DNA of 13,102 nt from assembly GCA_964537825.1 (NCBI GenBank), contig CAZIDL010000064.1:1-13102 (forward strand), in the 5' to 3' direction. Position numbers and translations under genes: made by a program. The notes beneath the pieces were generated by a model, which did no database searches, was not told where the DNA came from, and saw only the letters and a list, made by a program, of their open reading frames with translations. Position 1 is the first letter of the stretch; each line of letters starts with the position of its first letter. Below, piece after piece: positions 7,052 to 13,102 of this stretch. This stretch comes from CAZIDL01 sp964537825. Lineage in GTDB: Bacteria > Bacteroidota > Bacteroidia > Flavobacteriales_D > CAYVSK01.

Positions 7052-8008
7052 TTATTTCTCCACTTCGCCCATCTTGCTGTATTTGCGGATACGGCGGTCG
7101 ATCCGCTTGTCCTGGTCAAGTTGCTCCAGCTTTTTGAGTTGTCCGTGAAGGGCTTCCCGAAGGTTCTCGACGGTCTGGTCGGGGTCCGTATGAGCTCCTC
7201 CCACCGGCTCTTTAACGATCCCATCGACCAAGCGGTTCGAGTACATGTCCTCAGCGGTCAGTTTCAGCGAATCGGCTGCTTGCTCTTTATAAGCTTTGTT
7301 CCGCCATAGAATGGTCGAGCAGGATTCCGGGGAGATGACCGAGTACCATGTGTTCTCCAGCATAAGGGTTCGGTCGCCGACCCCGATCCCAAGAGCTCCT
7401 CCTGATGCGCCTTCTCCGATGATCACGCAGACCACCGGGACCTGTAAGCGCATCATTTCGTAAAGGTTGCGCGCAATGGCCTCTCCCTGTCCCCGCTCTT
7501 CAGCACCGATACCCGGGAAGGCTCCGGGCGTGTCGATAAGGCAGACGATGGGTTTCCCGAACTTTTCAGCGAACTTCATCGCTCGAAGGGCTTTACGATA
7601 GCCTTCCGGATTGGCCATTCCGAAATTCCGGTATTGGCGCATTTTGGTGTTGACGCCCTTTTGCTGCCCTACGAACATGACCGTTCGACCGTCCATTTCC
7701 CCCATCGCAGAGATCATCGCTTTGTCATCCGCAAAGTTGCGGTCCCCGTGAAATTCCAGGTAATCCCCACCGGTCAGCTTTTGGACGTAACTGAGGGAAT
7801 AAGGACGTTGGGGATGACGGGATACCTGCACCCGTTGCCACGGCGTTAGGTCGCTGTAGATCCGTTTGCGGGTATCGTGAAGTTTCTTTTCGAGGCTTTC
7901 GATCGTACTGCTCGCATCCACATTCCCTTGGCGCTCAATACGACGGGCGTTCTCGAGTTGCTCCTCGATCTCTTCGATCGGCCTTTCGAAATCCAAGTAG
8001 ACCGCCAT
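7052..8008 (-). CDS. accA: Acetyl-CoA carboxylase carboxyltransferase subunit alpha
   Basis: AccA with AccD forms the carboxyltransferase that moves the carboxyl group from carboxybiotin to acetyl-CoA, making malonyl-CoA for fatty acid synthesis in the cytoplasm. At 318 residues it matches the E. coli protein (319) end to end. Key stretches are FLDFE-like YLDFERPIEE at the start, RHPQRPYSLSYV (about 64-75), KALRAMKFAEKFGKPIV, the oxyanion/CoA-site loop DTPGAFPGIGAEERGQGEAI (about 159-178), GEGASGGALGIGVGD, and SVISPESCSTILW. EPVGGAHTDP near the C-terminus is also typical. The ATG at 8008 gives exact family length, and AGAGGAG lies about 10 bases upstream. The gene stands alone: accD, accB and accC are not adjacent. 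An inverted repeat lies at 8051-8085 upstream. Confidence 0.98.
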   Translation of the reverse strand: MAVYLDFERPIEEIEEQLENARRIERQGNVDASSTIESLEKKLHDTRKRIYSDLTPWQRVQVSRHPQRPYSLSYVQKLTGGDYLEFHGDRNFADDKAMISAMGEMDGRTVMFVGQQKGVNTKMRQYRNFGMANPEGYRKALRAMKFAEKFGKPIVCLIDTPGAFPGIGAEERGQGEAIARNLYEMMRLQVPVVCVIIGEGASGGALGIGVGDRTLMLENTWYSVISPESCSTILWRNKAYKEQAADSLKLTAEDMYSNRLVDGIVKEPVGGAHTDPDQTVENLREALHGQLKKLEQLDQDKRIDRRIRKYSKMGEVEK

Positions 8009-8050
8009 AGCTTCTTGCTCCTCTGCTTACAAGCCCGACGTTGTGATATG

Positions 8051-8085
8051 GTGAACGGGGCCGCTTTCTCTTTGCGACCGTTCAC
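8051..8085 (-). repeat. Perfect 8-bp inverted repeat in the accA upstream region
   Basis: GTGAACGG (8051-8058) and CCGTTCAC (8078-8085) are exact inverted copies separated by 19 bases. An inner CGC/GCG pair (8062-8064 and 8074-8076) closes a nine-base loop, giving a possible 11-pair hairpin with one internal loop. It lies 43 bases before the accA start and 42 bases after the small lipoprotein stop. No T-run follows it on the minus strand, so an ordinary intrinsic terminator is unlikely; an operator, leader structure or RNA-stabilising stem is possible. Confidence 0.6.
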
Positions 8086-8126
8086 AGTGTAGGACTAGCG
8101 AATGGGAATGAAGGACCTTTCTGGTC

Positions 8127-8258
8127 TCAGACCTTCTCTTCTTGCTTCTGGTCTTCGACCTGCTTTCCGTAGGCGGGACAGCGTTCGTGACTCTTGCAGG
8201 AACCAAGGAGCCCTGTCAGAAAAAAGACGGTAACCGTTATAAGGATCGGTCGCTTCAT
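8127..8258 (-). CDS. Small lipoprotein of unknown function (43 aa)
   Basis: From the ATG at 8258 the product is MKRPILITVTVFFLTGLLGS followed by the lipobox cysteine (about position 21), then only about 22 residues containing CPAY and ending in a charged tail (QVEDQKQEEKV). The signal and LGSC lipobox are clear. Very short lipoproteins with a CPAY motif are familiar in Bacteroidota, but their role is not known to me. The frame stays open upstream to 8411, yet the promoter at 8327-8358 lies inside that extension and would start the transcript near 8320, so the longer 94-residue version is rejected. Transcription may continue into accA, 118 bases downstream; no clear terminator was seen. Confidence 0.72.
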   Translation of the reverse strand: MKRPILITVTVFFLTGLLGSCKSHERCPAYGKQVEDQKQEEKV

Positions 8259-8326
8259 CGAAGAACTTCGCTTTTCCTTTGTGTTGTTCGGGGTTGAAGA
8301 ATGGAATTCCATCATCTCTCTAATAA

Positions 8327-8358
8327 CAAAAGTAAGGATTTGATCATTATTATGCAAA
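8327..8358 (-). promoter_or_regulatory. Bacteroidota consensus promoter for the small lipoprotein gene
   Basis: On the minus strand TTTG (8355-8358) is followed after 20 bases by TACTTTTG (8327-8334). Both boxes match the Bacteroidota -33 and -7 consensus exactly and the spacing is ideal. The AT-rich spacer stands out from the surrounding DNA. It predicts a leader of about 60 bases before the ATG at 8258, and accA may also be served by this promoter. Confidence 0.82.
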
Positions 8359-8425
8359 CGAAGAAGGGGAGACTTCTTGAAGATATTCTTTGAACTTCGT
8401 TCCTTCATCATCCAAGTCGGATGCC

Positions 8426-9121
8426 ATGAGCAGTACAGCTAAGATATCCCCAAGGATCGGTGAAGAATGGTTTTCGGTATTGGAACCGGAATTCCATGCC
8501 TCTTATTTTGCGGAGCTCAAGGGTTTTCTTAAGGAGGAAAAACAAAGGGCTACGGTTTATCCACCGGGCGACCGGATATTCGCTGCTTTCGACCATACTC
8601 CCTTTTCGAAGGTCCGCGTCGTCATTCTGGGGCAGGATCCCTATCATGGTCCGGGGCAGGCCAATGGGCTTTGTTTTTCGGTCTTCGATGGGGTCCCCCA
8701 TCCGCCATCCCTCGTTAATATCTTGAAAGAACTGAGTTCCGACCTCGATGTCCCTTATCCCGGATCCGGTGACCTTAGCAAATGGGCCGATCAGGGCGTT
8801 CTGCTATTGAATGCCACCCTGACCGTAAGAAAAGGAGAGGCCGGCTCCCATCGGGGGAAAGGATGGGAGCGCTTTACGGATGCGGTCGTTCAGTATCTCT
8901 CTGAAAAAAAGAGCGGGCTCGTTTTCCTTTTATGGGGGAAACAGGCACAAGAGAAGGGGAAATACGTTGATCCCTTCGAACACCACGTGCTCGAGGCTCC
9001 CCATCCAAGTCCGTTCTCAGCGAACCGGGGTTTTTTCGGATGCCGTCACTTCAGCAAGACCAACGAGATCCTTGCGGAAGAAGGCCTCGGAGCGATCGAT
9101 TGGGATCTGAACGAGGATTAA
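8426..9121 (+). CDS. ung: Uracil-DNA glycosylase (family 1)
   Basis: Ung removes uracil from DNA, leaving an abasic site that starts base-excision repair. The water-activating motif GQDPYHGPGQANG is present with catalytic Asp at about residue 71. The DNA-intercalation motif HPSPFSANRGFFGCRHFSKT has its catalytic His at about residue 193. LLLNATLTVRKGEAGSH and VFLLWGKQAQEKG are the other conserved blocks. From the ATG at 8426 the length is 231 residues, normal for the family; the frame is open back to a TTG at 8390, but that would add 12 unconserved residues. It is divergent from the small lipoprotein (167 bases between starts) and 65 bases upstream of the TamA-like gene. All key residues are present. 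Confidence 0.98.
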   Translation: MSSTAKISPRIGEEWFSVLEPEFHASYFAELKGFLKEEKQRATVYPPGDRIFAAFDHTPFSKVRVVILGQDPYHGPGQANGLCFSVFDGVPHPPSLVNILKELSSDLDVPYPGSGDLSKWADQGVLLLNATLTVRKGEAGSHRGKGWERFTDAVVQYLSEKKSGLVFLLWGKQAQEKGKYVDPFEHHVLEAPHPSPFSANRGFFGCRHFSKTNEILAEEGLGAIDWDLNED

Positions 9122-9186
9122 AAGGTTTTCGGGGGGCTTTGTTCCGCAACGATCCATCCCCCTTTTCCGTTATTGAGCGGTGATCG

Positions 9187-10908
9187 ATGCGATCCTTACT
9201 CACCATCCTTTCCTTTTTGTTCCTGAGCAGTGCTGCTGCTCAGTACCCGCTTCGTCTGGAAGGGGACGCTCTTCCCGAAGGGCTTCGTATCGATCGGGAA
9301 CACCCATCATCCTTGGAACGGAAAAATGCCCTCGAAGAACTCGTCAGGGCTGCCTGGTCCGAAGGATACCTGGCGGCTTCGGTGGACAGTGTCCGTTCGA
9401 AAGGGGATACCCTCATCGCTCGCTTTCATCGGGGTAGGGTATATGAGTGGGGGAGTATTCGCCTTGGACGCTCCGGTAAGGGATTGATCCTGGATGCTGG
9501 AGTGGACCCTCTACGTTCGAAGGGCGACCGCATCAGCCCCGAGCAGGTATCGGAACTGTTCGAGCAGATCCTTGCCCATTGTGAACGGAACGGATATCCG
9601 TTCGCTGAGGTCCGGCTTGACAGTCTGGAGCGTGTAGAAAAGGGTGTGAACGGTGTGCTCGTACTCGACAAGGGGCCGCTCGTTCGTCTCGATTCGGTCA
9701 TCATCAAAGGCGATGATGCGGTTCATCGCTCCTTTCTTCAGCAATATCTCGGGTTAAAGCCGGGATCGCTTTACGATGAGAAGCGTTTCCAACGGATCGA
9801 TGCTCGATTGAAAAGCCTTTCTTTTCTGGCTCTATCGTCTCCTTCGGAGCTGCTTTTCACTGAAGAAGGCGTTAGCGTCTACCTTCATATCGAAGAAAAG
9901 GATGCCAGTCGTTTCAATGGGATGCTAGGGCTCCAGCCTAAGGAGGAAGGGAATGGGGTCACCATTACAGGGGATGTGACCCTGGGGCTGAAGAACGCGC
10001 TGGGTCGGGGCGAAGAGATCTTGCTGGACTGGGACCGAATGCGGGTGGGGACTCAGGACCTTTCGGTCAACTACGATCACCCTTACCTATTTAATACCCC
10101 TTTTGGGGCGGAAGCTGGATTGAAGCTCTACAAGAAAGATTCTTCCTTCACCGAGCTCAAGCAACATATCGCCCTCAAATACCTCTTTTCGGGGGATGAT
10201 CATTTCAAGGTCCAGTATCAGCGCAAGCGGTGGACGCTCCTGGAAGGAGGGAAACGTGCCCGGAATGAAAACCTTCCTTTCGGCGATCTTCGGATCGATG
10301 CTTATGGAGTGGGCGTAAAAAATAGCACGCTCGATCGTCGGAATCTCCCCCGGCGGGGGGTGAGGATCGGTCTCGAGGGCAGTGTGGGAAGAAAGGAATT
10401 GCTCGGTGAACGACCTTCCTTCGTTGACCAGGGAAAAAAAGAAAATATCGATAGCAGTGGAACGGCCCTGCAATACGAGGTCAATGCCACGATCGAAGCT
10501 TTTTATCCCGTGTTTCCACGATTGATCCTGATGGCAGGGGGCGAAGGAGGATGGATGAAGGCTCCCTATCTGGTGGAGAACGAGCTTTATCGGCTCGGAG
10601 GGCACGGCTCCCTTCGTGGGGTCGATAAGCAGGCCATCAGGGCTTCTGCTTATTCCATAGCAACGCTGGAGCTCCGCTATCTATTGGAGGAAAAGAGCGA
10701 TCTGCATCTTTTCTTCGATGGCGCTTATCACGAAGACCGTTCCGGGGGTCAGCTCAGTCTCGATCGTCCATTCGGTTTCGGCTTCGGCTCCCGCTTCAAG
10801 ACCAAGGCGGGTATCTTTAACATCGATTATGCCCTTGGCAAACGGTTCGACAATCCGATCCGACTCCGGAACGGACGGGTCCATTTTGGTTTTACAAGTT
10901 TGTTCTGA
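9187..10908 (+). CDS. Omp85-family outer-membrane protein, TamA-like (three POTRA-like units plus barrel)
   Basis: The 573-residue protein starts with a signal peptide (MRSLLTILSFLFLSSAAAQ, cut after about residue 18). Three POTRA-like units follow at about 20-98, 113-172 and 172-238 (for example SLYDEKRFQRIDARLKSL and EEGVSVYLHIEEK in the third). A beta-barrel fills about 240-573, with the Omp85 loop motif GGHGSLRG (Arg at about 477) and a final aromatic strand ending in FTSLF, as needed for recognition by the BAM machine. E. coli TamA has 577 residues and three POTRA domains, so size and layout fit TamA far better than BamA (about 800 residues, five POTRA). No TamB gene is next to it. Role by family: insertion or export of outer-membrane proteins or lipids. 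It lies upstream of the GWxTD lipoprotein with only 32 bases between. Confidence 0.88.
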   Translation: MRSLLTILSFLFLSSAAAQYPLRLEGDALPEGLRIDREHPSSLERKNALEELVRAAWSEGYLAASVDSVRSKGDTLIARFHRGRVYEWGSIRLGRSGKGLILDAGVDPLRSKGDRISPEQVSELFEQILAHCERNGYPFAEVRLDSLERVEKGVNGVLVLDKGPLVRLDSVIIKGDDAVHRSFLQQYLGLKPGSLYDEKRFQRIDARLKSLSFLALSSPSELLFTEEGVSVYLHIEEKDASRFNGMLGLQPKEEGNGVTITGDVTLGLKNALGRGEEILLDWDRMRVGTQDLSVNYDHPYLFNTPFGAEAGLKLYKKDSSFTELKQHIALKYLFSGDDHFKVQYQRKRWTLLEGGKRARNENLPFGDLRIDAYGVGVKNSTLDRRNLPRRGVRIGLEGSVGRKELLGERPSFVDQGKKENIDSSGTALQYEVNATIEAFYPVFPRLILMAGGEGGWMKAPYLVENELYRLGGHGSLRGVDKQAIRASAYSIATLELRYLLEEKSDLHLFFDGAYHEDRSGGQLSLDRPFGFGFGSRFKTKAGIFNIDYALGKRFDNPIRLRNGRVHFGFTSLF

Positions 10909-10940
10909 TCATCCGATTCTTGTACTTTCAGCATTCCTTC

Positions 10941-12233
10941 ATGCAAGCTATTGAGCGAATAATATCGTTCTCGTCCCTGCAAGGGGCGCTCAGCACGACC
11001 CTCATCGTTTCCCTGATCGGATGTGCAGGTGGGGATCAGTGGCAAAAGGAGGAGTTGGATTATTTTGAAGGAGGGTCTCCGTCCTTTGCTCCCTCTTACC
11101 GGATCTATCATCCCGCTTCCGATAGCAGCCTTCTCTTTTTTCGTGTTCAGCACGAACAGCTCCTCTATTCGAGGCCTGCTACGCAAGAGCCCTTTCGTGC
11201 AAGCGTGAAGGTCAGGGCTCGCTTGCTGGACCAGGAAGGGGAACTTTTATCCGTCGATTCCACTGTTCTCAAGGATGAAGGACGGGATCAGCAGGGTCAG
11301 TCCTGGGGCTCGCTTCAACTGGATCCTCCTTTGGAACTGGATAAGGGAAAACTCGAAGTGGAGGCCATCGATCAGAACCGCGATCAACGAGCGAGGGAAC
11401 GCCTTGATTTCGATCGTGCTAGTCCCAACGCTACTCAGAATTTCCTTCCCGTTCGCCCGAAGGATGGAATGCCTTTTTTCAAGGATCATTTTCCCGATGG
11501 AAAAAAACTCCTTCTTCGTTATGAGCGAAGGGAGGTCGATCGCCTACAGGCAAGGGTTTACGATCAGGAATTCCCTTTGCCTCCGCCCCCTTTTGCCGAT
11601 AATGGATTCCAGTCCTTCGATTATGCGGCGGACAGTGTTTTCTCTGTATTTCGGGATACGGTGGGGGTTTTTAGTATGAAGGCTCCGGATTCTGGTTTTT
11701 ACCATCTTCAGATGGATAGCAGTATCGGTAAAAAAGGATACTCCCTCTTCAATTTCAGCAAGGGATATCCCAAGGTGCAAACGGTAGAGGCTTTGCTCGG
11801 ACCGATCCGATACTTAACTTCCAAGGAGGAGTTCGAAAAGCTTCGCTCGAGCGAAGACCTCAAAGCGGCTATCGACAGTTTTTGGATCGAAAAAGGCGGT
11901 TCAGAGGAACGGGGACGCAAATTGATCCAGGCCTATTACAGTCGGGTGGAGACCGCTAATCGTCATTTCAATACACATGTTGAAGGGTGGAGGACGGATC
12001 GTGGATTGATCCACGTGATCTTTGGAGAACCAGCTAGGGTCGAGCGGATGGGGAGCGGGGAAAAATGGGTCTATGGGGAGGAGAACGATATAATGACCCT
12101 GAGCTTCGAATTCTCGAAAGTGAAGAATCCCTTCTCCTCCAACGATATGGTGCTCGACCGGAACCCGATGTACAAGAGTTCCTGGTATCGGGCTGTGGAA
12201 ACCTGGCGGAACGGGAGGGTCCATTCTCACTGA
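10941..12233 (+). CDS. GWxTD-domain lipoprotein
   Basis: The product from the ATG at 10941 has 430 residues. Its first 28 residues end in SLIGC, a lipobox with the lipidated Cys at about 28; the segment before it has an unusually long, weakly charged start (MQAIERIISFSSLQG). A TTG at 10920 in frame would lengthen it by seven. The middle (about 40-250) looks like beta-rich, Ig-like segments, with paired strands such as EPFRASVKVRARLLDQEGEL. The C-terminal part (about 260-428) is a GWxTD domain: GWRTDRG at 349-355, then IHVIFGEPARVERM and KWVYGE. The domain is widespread in Bacteroidota and has no established activity that I know of. The gene lies between a TamA-like protein and rlmB (eight bases downstream), probably in one operon, pointing to an envelope role. 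Confidence 0.87.
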   Translation: MQAIERIISFSSLQGALSTTLIVSLIGCAGGDQWQKEELDYFEGGSPSFAPSYRIYHPASDSSLLFFRVQHEQLLYSRPATQEPFRASVKVRARLLDQEGELLSVDSTVLKDEGRDQQGQSWGSLQLDPPLELDKGKLEVEAIDQNRDQRARERLDFDRASPNATQNFLPVRPKDGMPFFKDHFPDGKKLLLRYERREVDRLQARVYDQEFPLPPPPFADNGFQSFDYAADSVFSVFRDTVGVFSMKAPDSGFYHLQMDSSIGKKGYSLFNFSKGYPKVQTVEALLGPIRYLTSKEEFEKLRSSEDLKAAIDSFWIEKGGSEERGRKLIQAYYSRVETANRHFNTHVEGWRTDRGLIHVIFGEPARVERMGSGEKWVYGEENDIMTLSFEFSKVKNPFSSNDMVLDRNPMYKSSWYRAVETWRNGRVHSH

Positions 12234-12241
12234 AAGGGTTT

Positions 12242-12988
12242 ATGGCCGAAAAGCAAGATCGTCCCGTTTATGGAAAGCACCCGGTGCTCGAAGCGATCGA
12301 TGCCGGTACGCCTATCGATCGCATCCTCGTTAACAAGAAAGGGGGGCGGGGAGTGGAAGAGGTCGTCGCAGCAGCCCGTTCAGGCAATATCCCATTTCAG
12401 AAGGTCCCTTCCGTTAAGCTTGACAAGCTGGTGAAAGGAAAGCACCAAGGGGTGGTCGCGCTCATAGCTCCGATCCGCTTCGCCAATACCGATGAGCTGC
12501 TTGCATCCGCTTATGATAAGGGGACGGACCCGCTTTTCCTATTGCTGGATGGCATAACGGATGTTCGCAACTTCGGGGCTATATGCCGGACGGCGGAATG
12601 CTGTGGGGTGGATGCGGTCTTCGTTCCTGCACGAGGAGGGGCGCGGATCAACAGCGATGCTGTGCGGACCTCGGCAGGGGCTTTGCTCCGGGTCCCCGTC
12701 GCTCGACCTTTCGACCTTCAGAGCATGCCCGGACGCTTCCGCGATCACGGCATCGGAACGCTCGCTTGTTCGGAGCAAGGGTCGAGCCTGGTGGAAGGTG
12801 AGGTCCTTACAGGACCTCTAGCGGTCGTGATGGGAGATGAGGGAAAAGGGGTGTCCGAGCGGATGCTTCAGCGGGTCGATCGGAAAGTGCGATTGCCCCT
12901 TTTCGGTAGCATATCTTCGTTGAACGTTTCGGTCGCGACCGGGATGATCCTCTACGAAGTGCTCCGGCAGCGGAATTCCCCTACCTAG
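12242..12988 (+). CDS. rlmB: 23S rRNA (guanosine-2251-2'-O)-methyltransferase
   Basis: RlmB is a SPOUT-fold enzyme that methylates the 2'-O of G2251 in 23S rRNA (P-loop of the peptidyl site) using S-adenosylmethionine. An N-terminal substrate-binding domain begins with VYGKHPVLEAID and ends around KHQGVVA. The SPOUT domain shows the three motifs: NFGAICRTAECCGVDAV (Asn at about 110, Arg at about 116), VMGDEGKGVS (Glu at about 200) and LPLFGSISSLNVSVATG (Asn at about 228), which together form the trefoil-knot SAM site. The ATG at 12242 gives 248 residues, normal length (E. coli 243). The frame is open further upstream to 12065, but that stretch lies in the GWxTD gene and is not conserved. The stop shares CTAG with the facing gene. 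Confidence 0.97.
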   Translation: MAEKQDRPVYGKHPVLEAIDAGTPIDRILVNKKGGRGVEEVVAAARSGNIPFQKVPSVKLDKLVKGKHQGVVALIAPIRFANTDELLASAYDKGTDPLFLLLDGITDVRNFGAICRTAECCGVDAVFVPARGGARINSDAVRTSAGALLRVPVARPFDLQSMPGRFRDHGIGTLACSEQGSSLVEGEVLTGPLAVVMGDEGKGVSERMLQRVDRKVRLPLFGSISSLNVSVATGMILYEVLRQRNSPT

Positions 12989-13102
12989 CTTTCGCTCGAA
13001 GGATCGTCCGTTCCCTCGCTTTTTTCCTTCGCTTCGCCCTCTTCTTCAGGGTTCTCCGTCCCTTCATCGGATGCTTTGACCTGCAAGGCACCTGCTTCGT
13101 AA
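12985..13102 (-). CDS. C-terminal tail of an unidentified protein (partial, acidic)
   Basis: On the minus strand an open frame enters from the right edge and ends at a TAG (12985-12987) after 38 residues. The visible part begins YEAGALQVKASDEG and continues as a strongly acidic, Glu-rich, disordered-looking tail (EEEGEAKEKSEG) ending in PSSES. The composition fits a real C-terminal extension: no out-of-character residues and codon choice like its neighbours. The family cannot be identified from this much sequence. The frame overlaps the last four bases of rlmB tail to tail. Confidence 0.6.
   Translation of the reverse strand, partial: YEAGALQVKASDEGTENPEEEGEAKEKSEGTDDPSSES

Noticed and set aside
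8384..8392. TATTCTTTG as a -7 box for ung
   Set aside because: Spacing within the box is one base too long and no TTTG lies at the right distance upstream.
8259..8411. Longer start for the small lipoprotein
   Set aside because: It would bury the lipoprotein signal in mid-protein and include the promoter inside the coding sequence.
9120..9166. Possible terminator after ung (GGGGGG and AAAAGG pairing with CCCCC and CCTTTT)
   Set aside because: The arms need a loop of more than 20 bases, compete with each other and are followed by only four T; not convincing.
10087..10605. 172-codon minus-strand frame opposite the TamA-like gene
   Set aside because: Antisense to a confident Omp85 coding region, with no recognisable domain.
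12065..12241. N-terminal extension of rlmB by 59 codons
   Set aside because: The stretch lies inside the GWxTD coding region in another frame; the ATG at 12242 gives the normal family length and begins directly before the conserved YGKHPVLEA.
1..13102. Mobile element, CRISPR, phage or toxin-antitoxin system
   Set aside because: No regularly spaced repeats, terminal inverted repeats, transposase, integrase or toxin-like pair was seen; the base and codon character is even along the window.

Overview
The window looks like chromosomal DNA of a member of the Bacteroidota, most likely Flavobacteriales (the order is an inference). Evidence: lipoprotein signals of the SCK/GC type, signal peptides ending in AxAQ, a MAM plus fibronectin III secreted protein, a GWxTD-domain lipoprotein, two promoters that fit the Bacteroidota pattern TTTG-N19..21-TAnnTTTG, and the near absence of strong Shine-Dalgarno sites. 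No RNA gene, CRISPR array, insertion sequence, integrase or phage gene was seen. Most of the window codes for cell-envelope proteins, interspersed with a few housekeeping genes.

Left part, all on the minus strand (1-5670): a very large secreted adhesin-like protein of alternating MAM and fibronectin III domains, cut off by the window edge (1-2393), with its own promoter; a roughly 300-base interval holding only a doubtful small ORF; then a probable envelope operon read from right to left: a 114-residue single-pass membrane protein, an M23 (LytM-type) peptidase with a C-terminal LysM, and an outer-membrane beta-barrel protein. A YdjA-like nitroreductase lies upstream of these on the same strand.

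Middle (5736-8426): a beta-propeller lipoprotein diverges from the nitroreductase and converges on accA (carboxyltransferase alpha subunit of acetyl-CoA carboxylase). The accA upstream region carries a perfect 8-bp inverted repeat. Next comes a tiny 43-residue lipoprotein with a very good promoter, then ung (uracil-DNA glycosylase) on the other strand.

Right part, plus strand (8426-12988): ung, an Omp85-family protein with TamA-like size and layout (three POTRA-like units plus barrel, 573 residues), a GWxTD lipoprotein, and rlmB (23S rRNA G2251 2'-O-methyltransferase). The spacing suggests the last three may be co-transcribed. At the right edge the acidic C-terminal tail of an unidentified minus-strand protein meets rlmB tail to tail, the two stop codons sharing one CTAG.

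The best candidates for undescribed biology are the small membrane protein/M23-LysM/beta-barrel cluster, the TamA-like protein paired with a GWxTD lipoprotein rather than TamB, and the divergent promoter-like boxes sitting almost on the start codons at 5670 and 5736.
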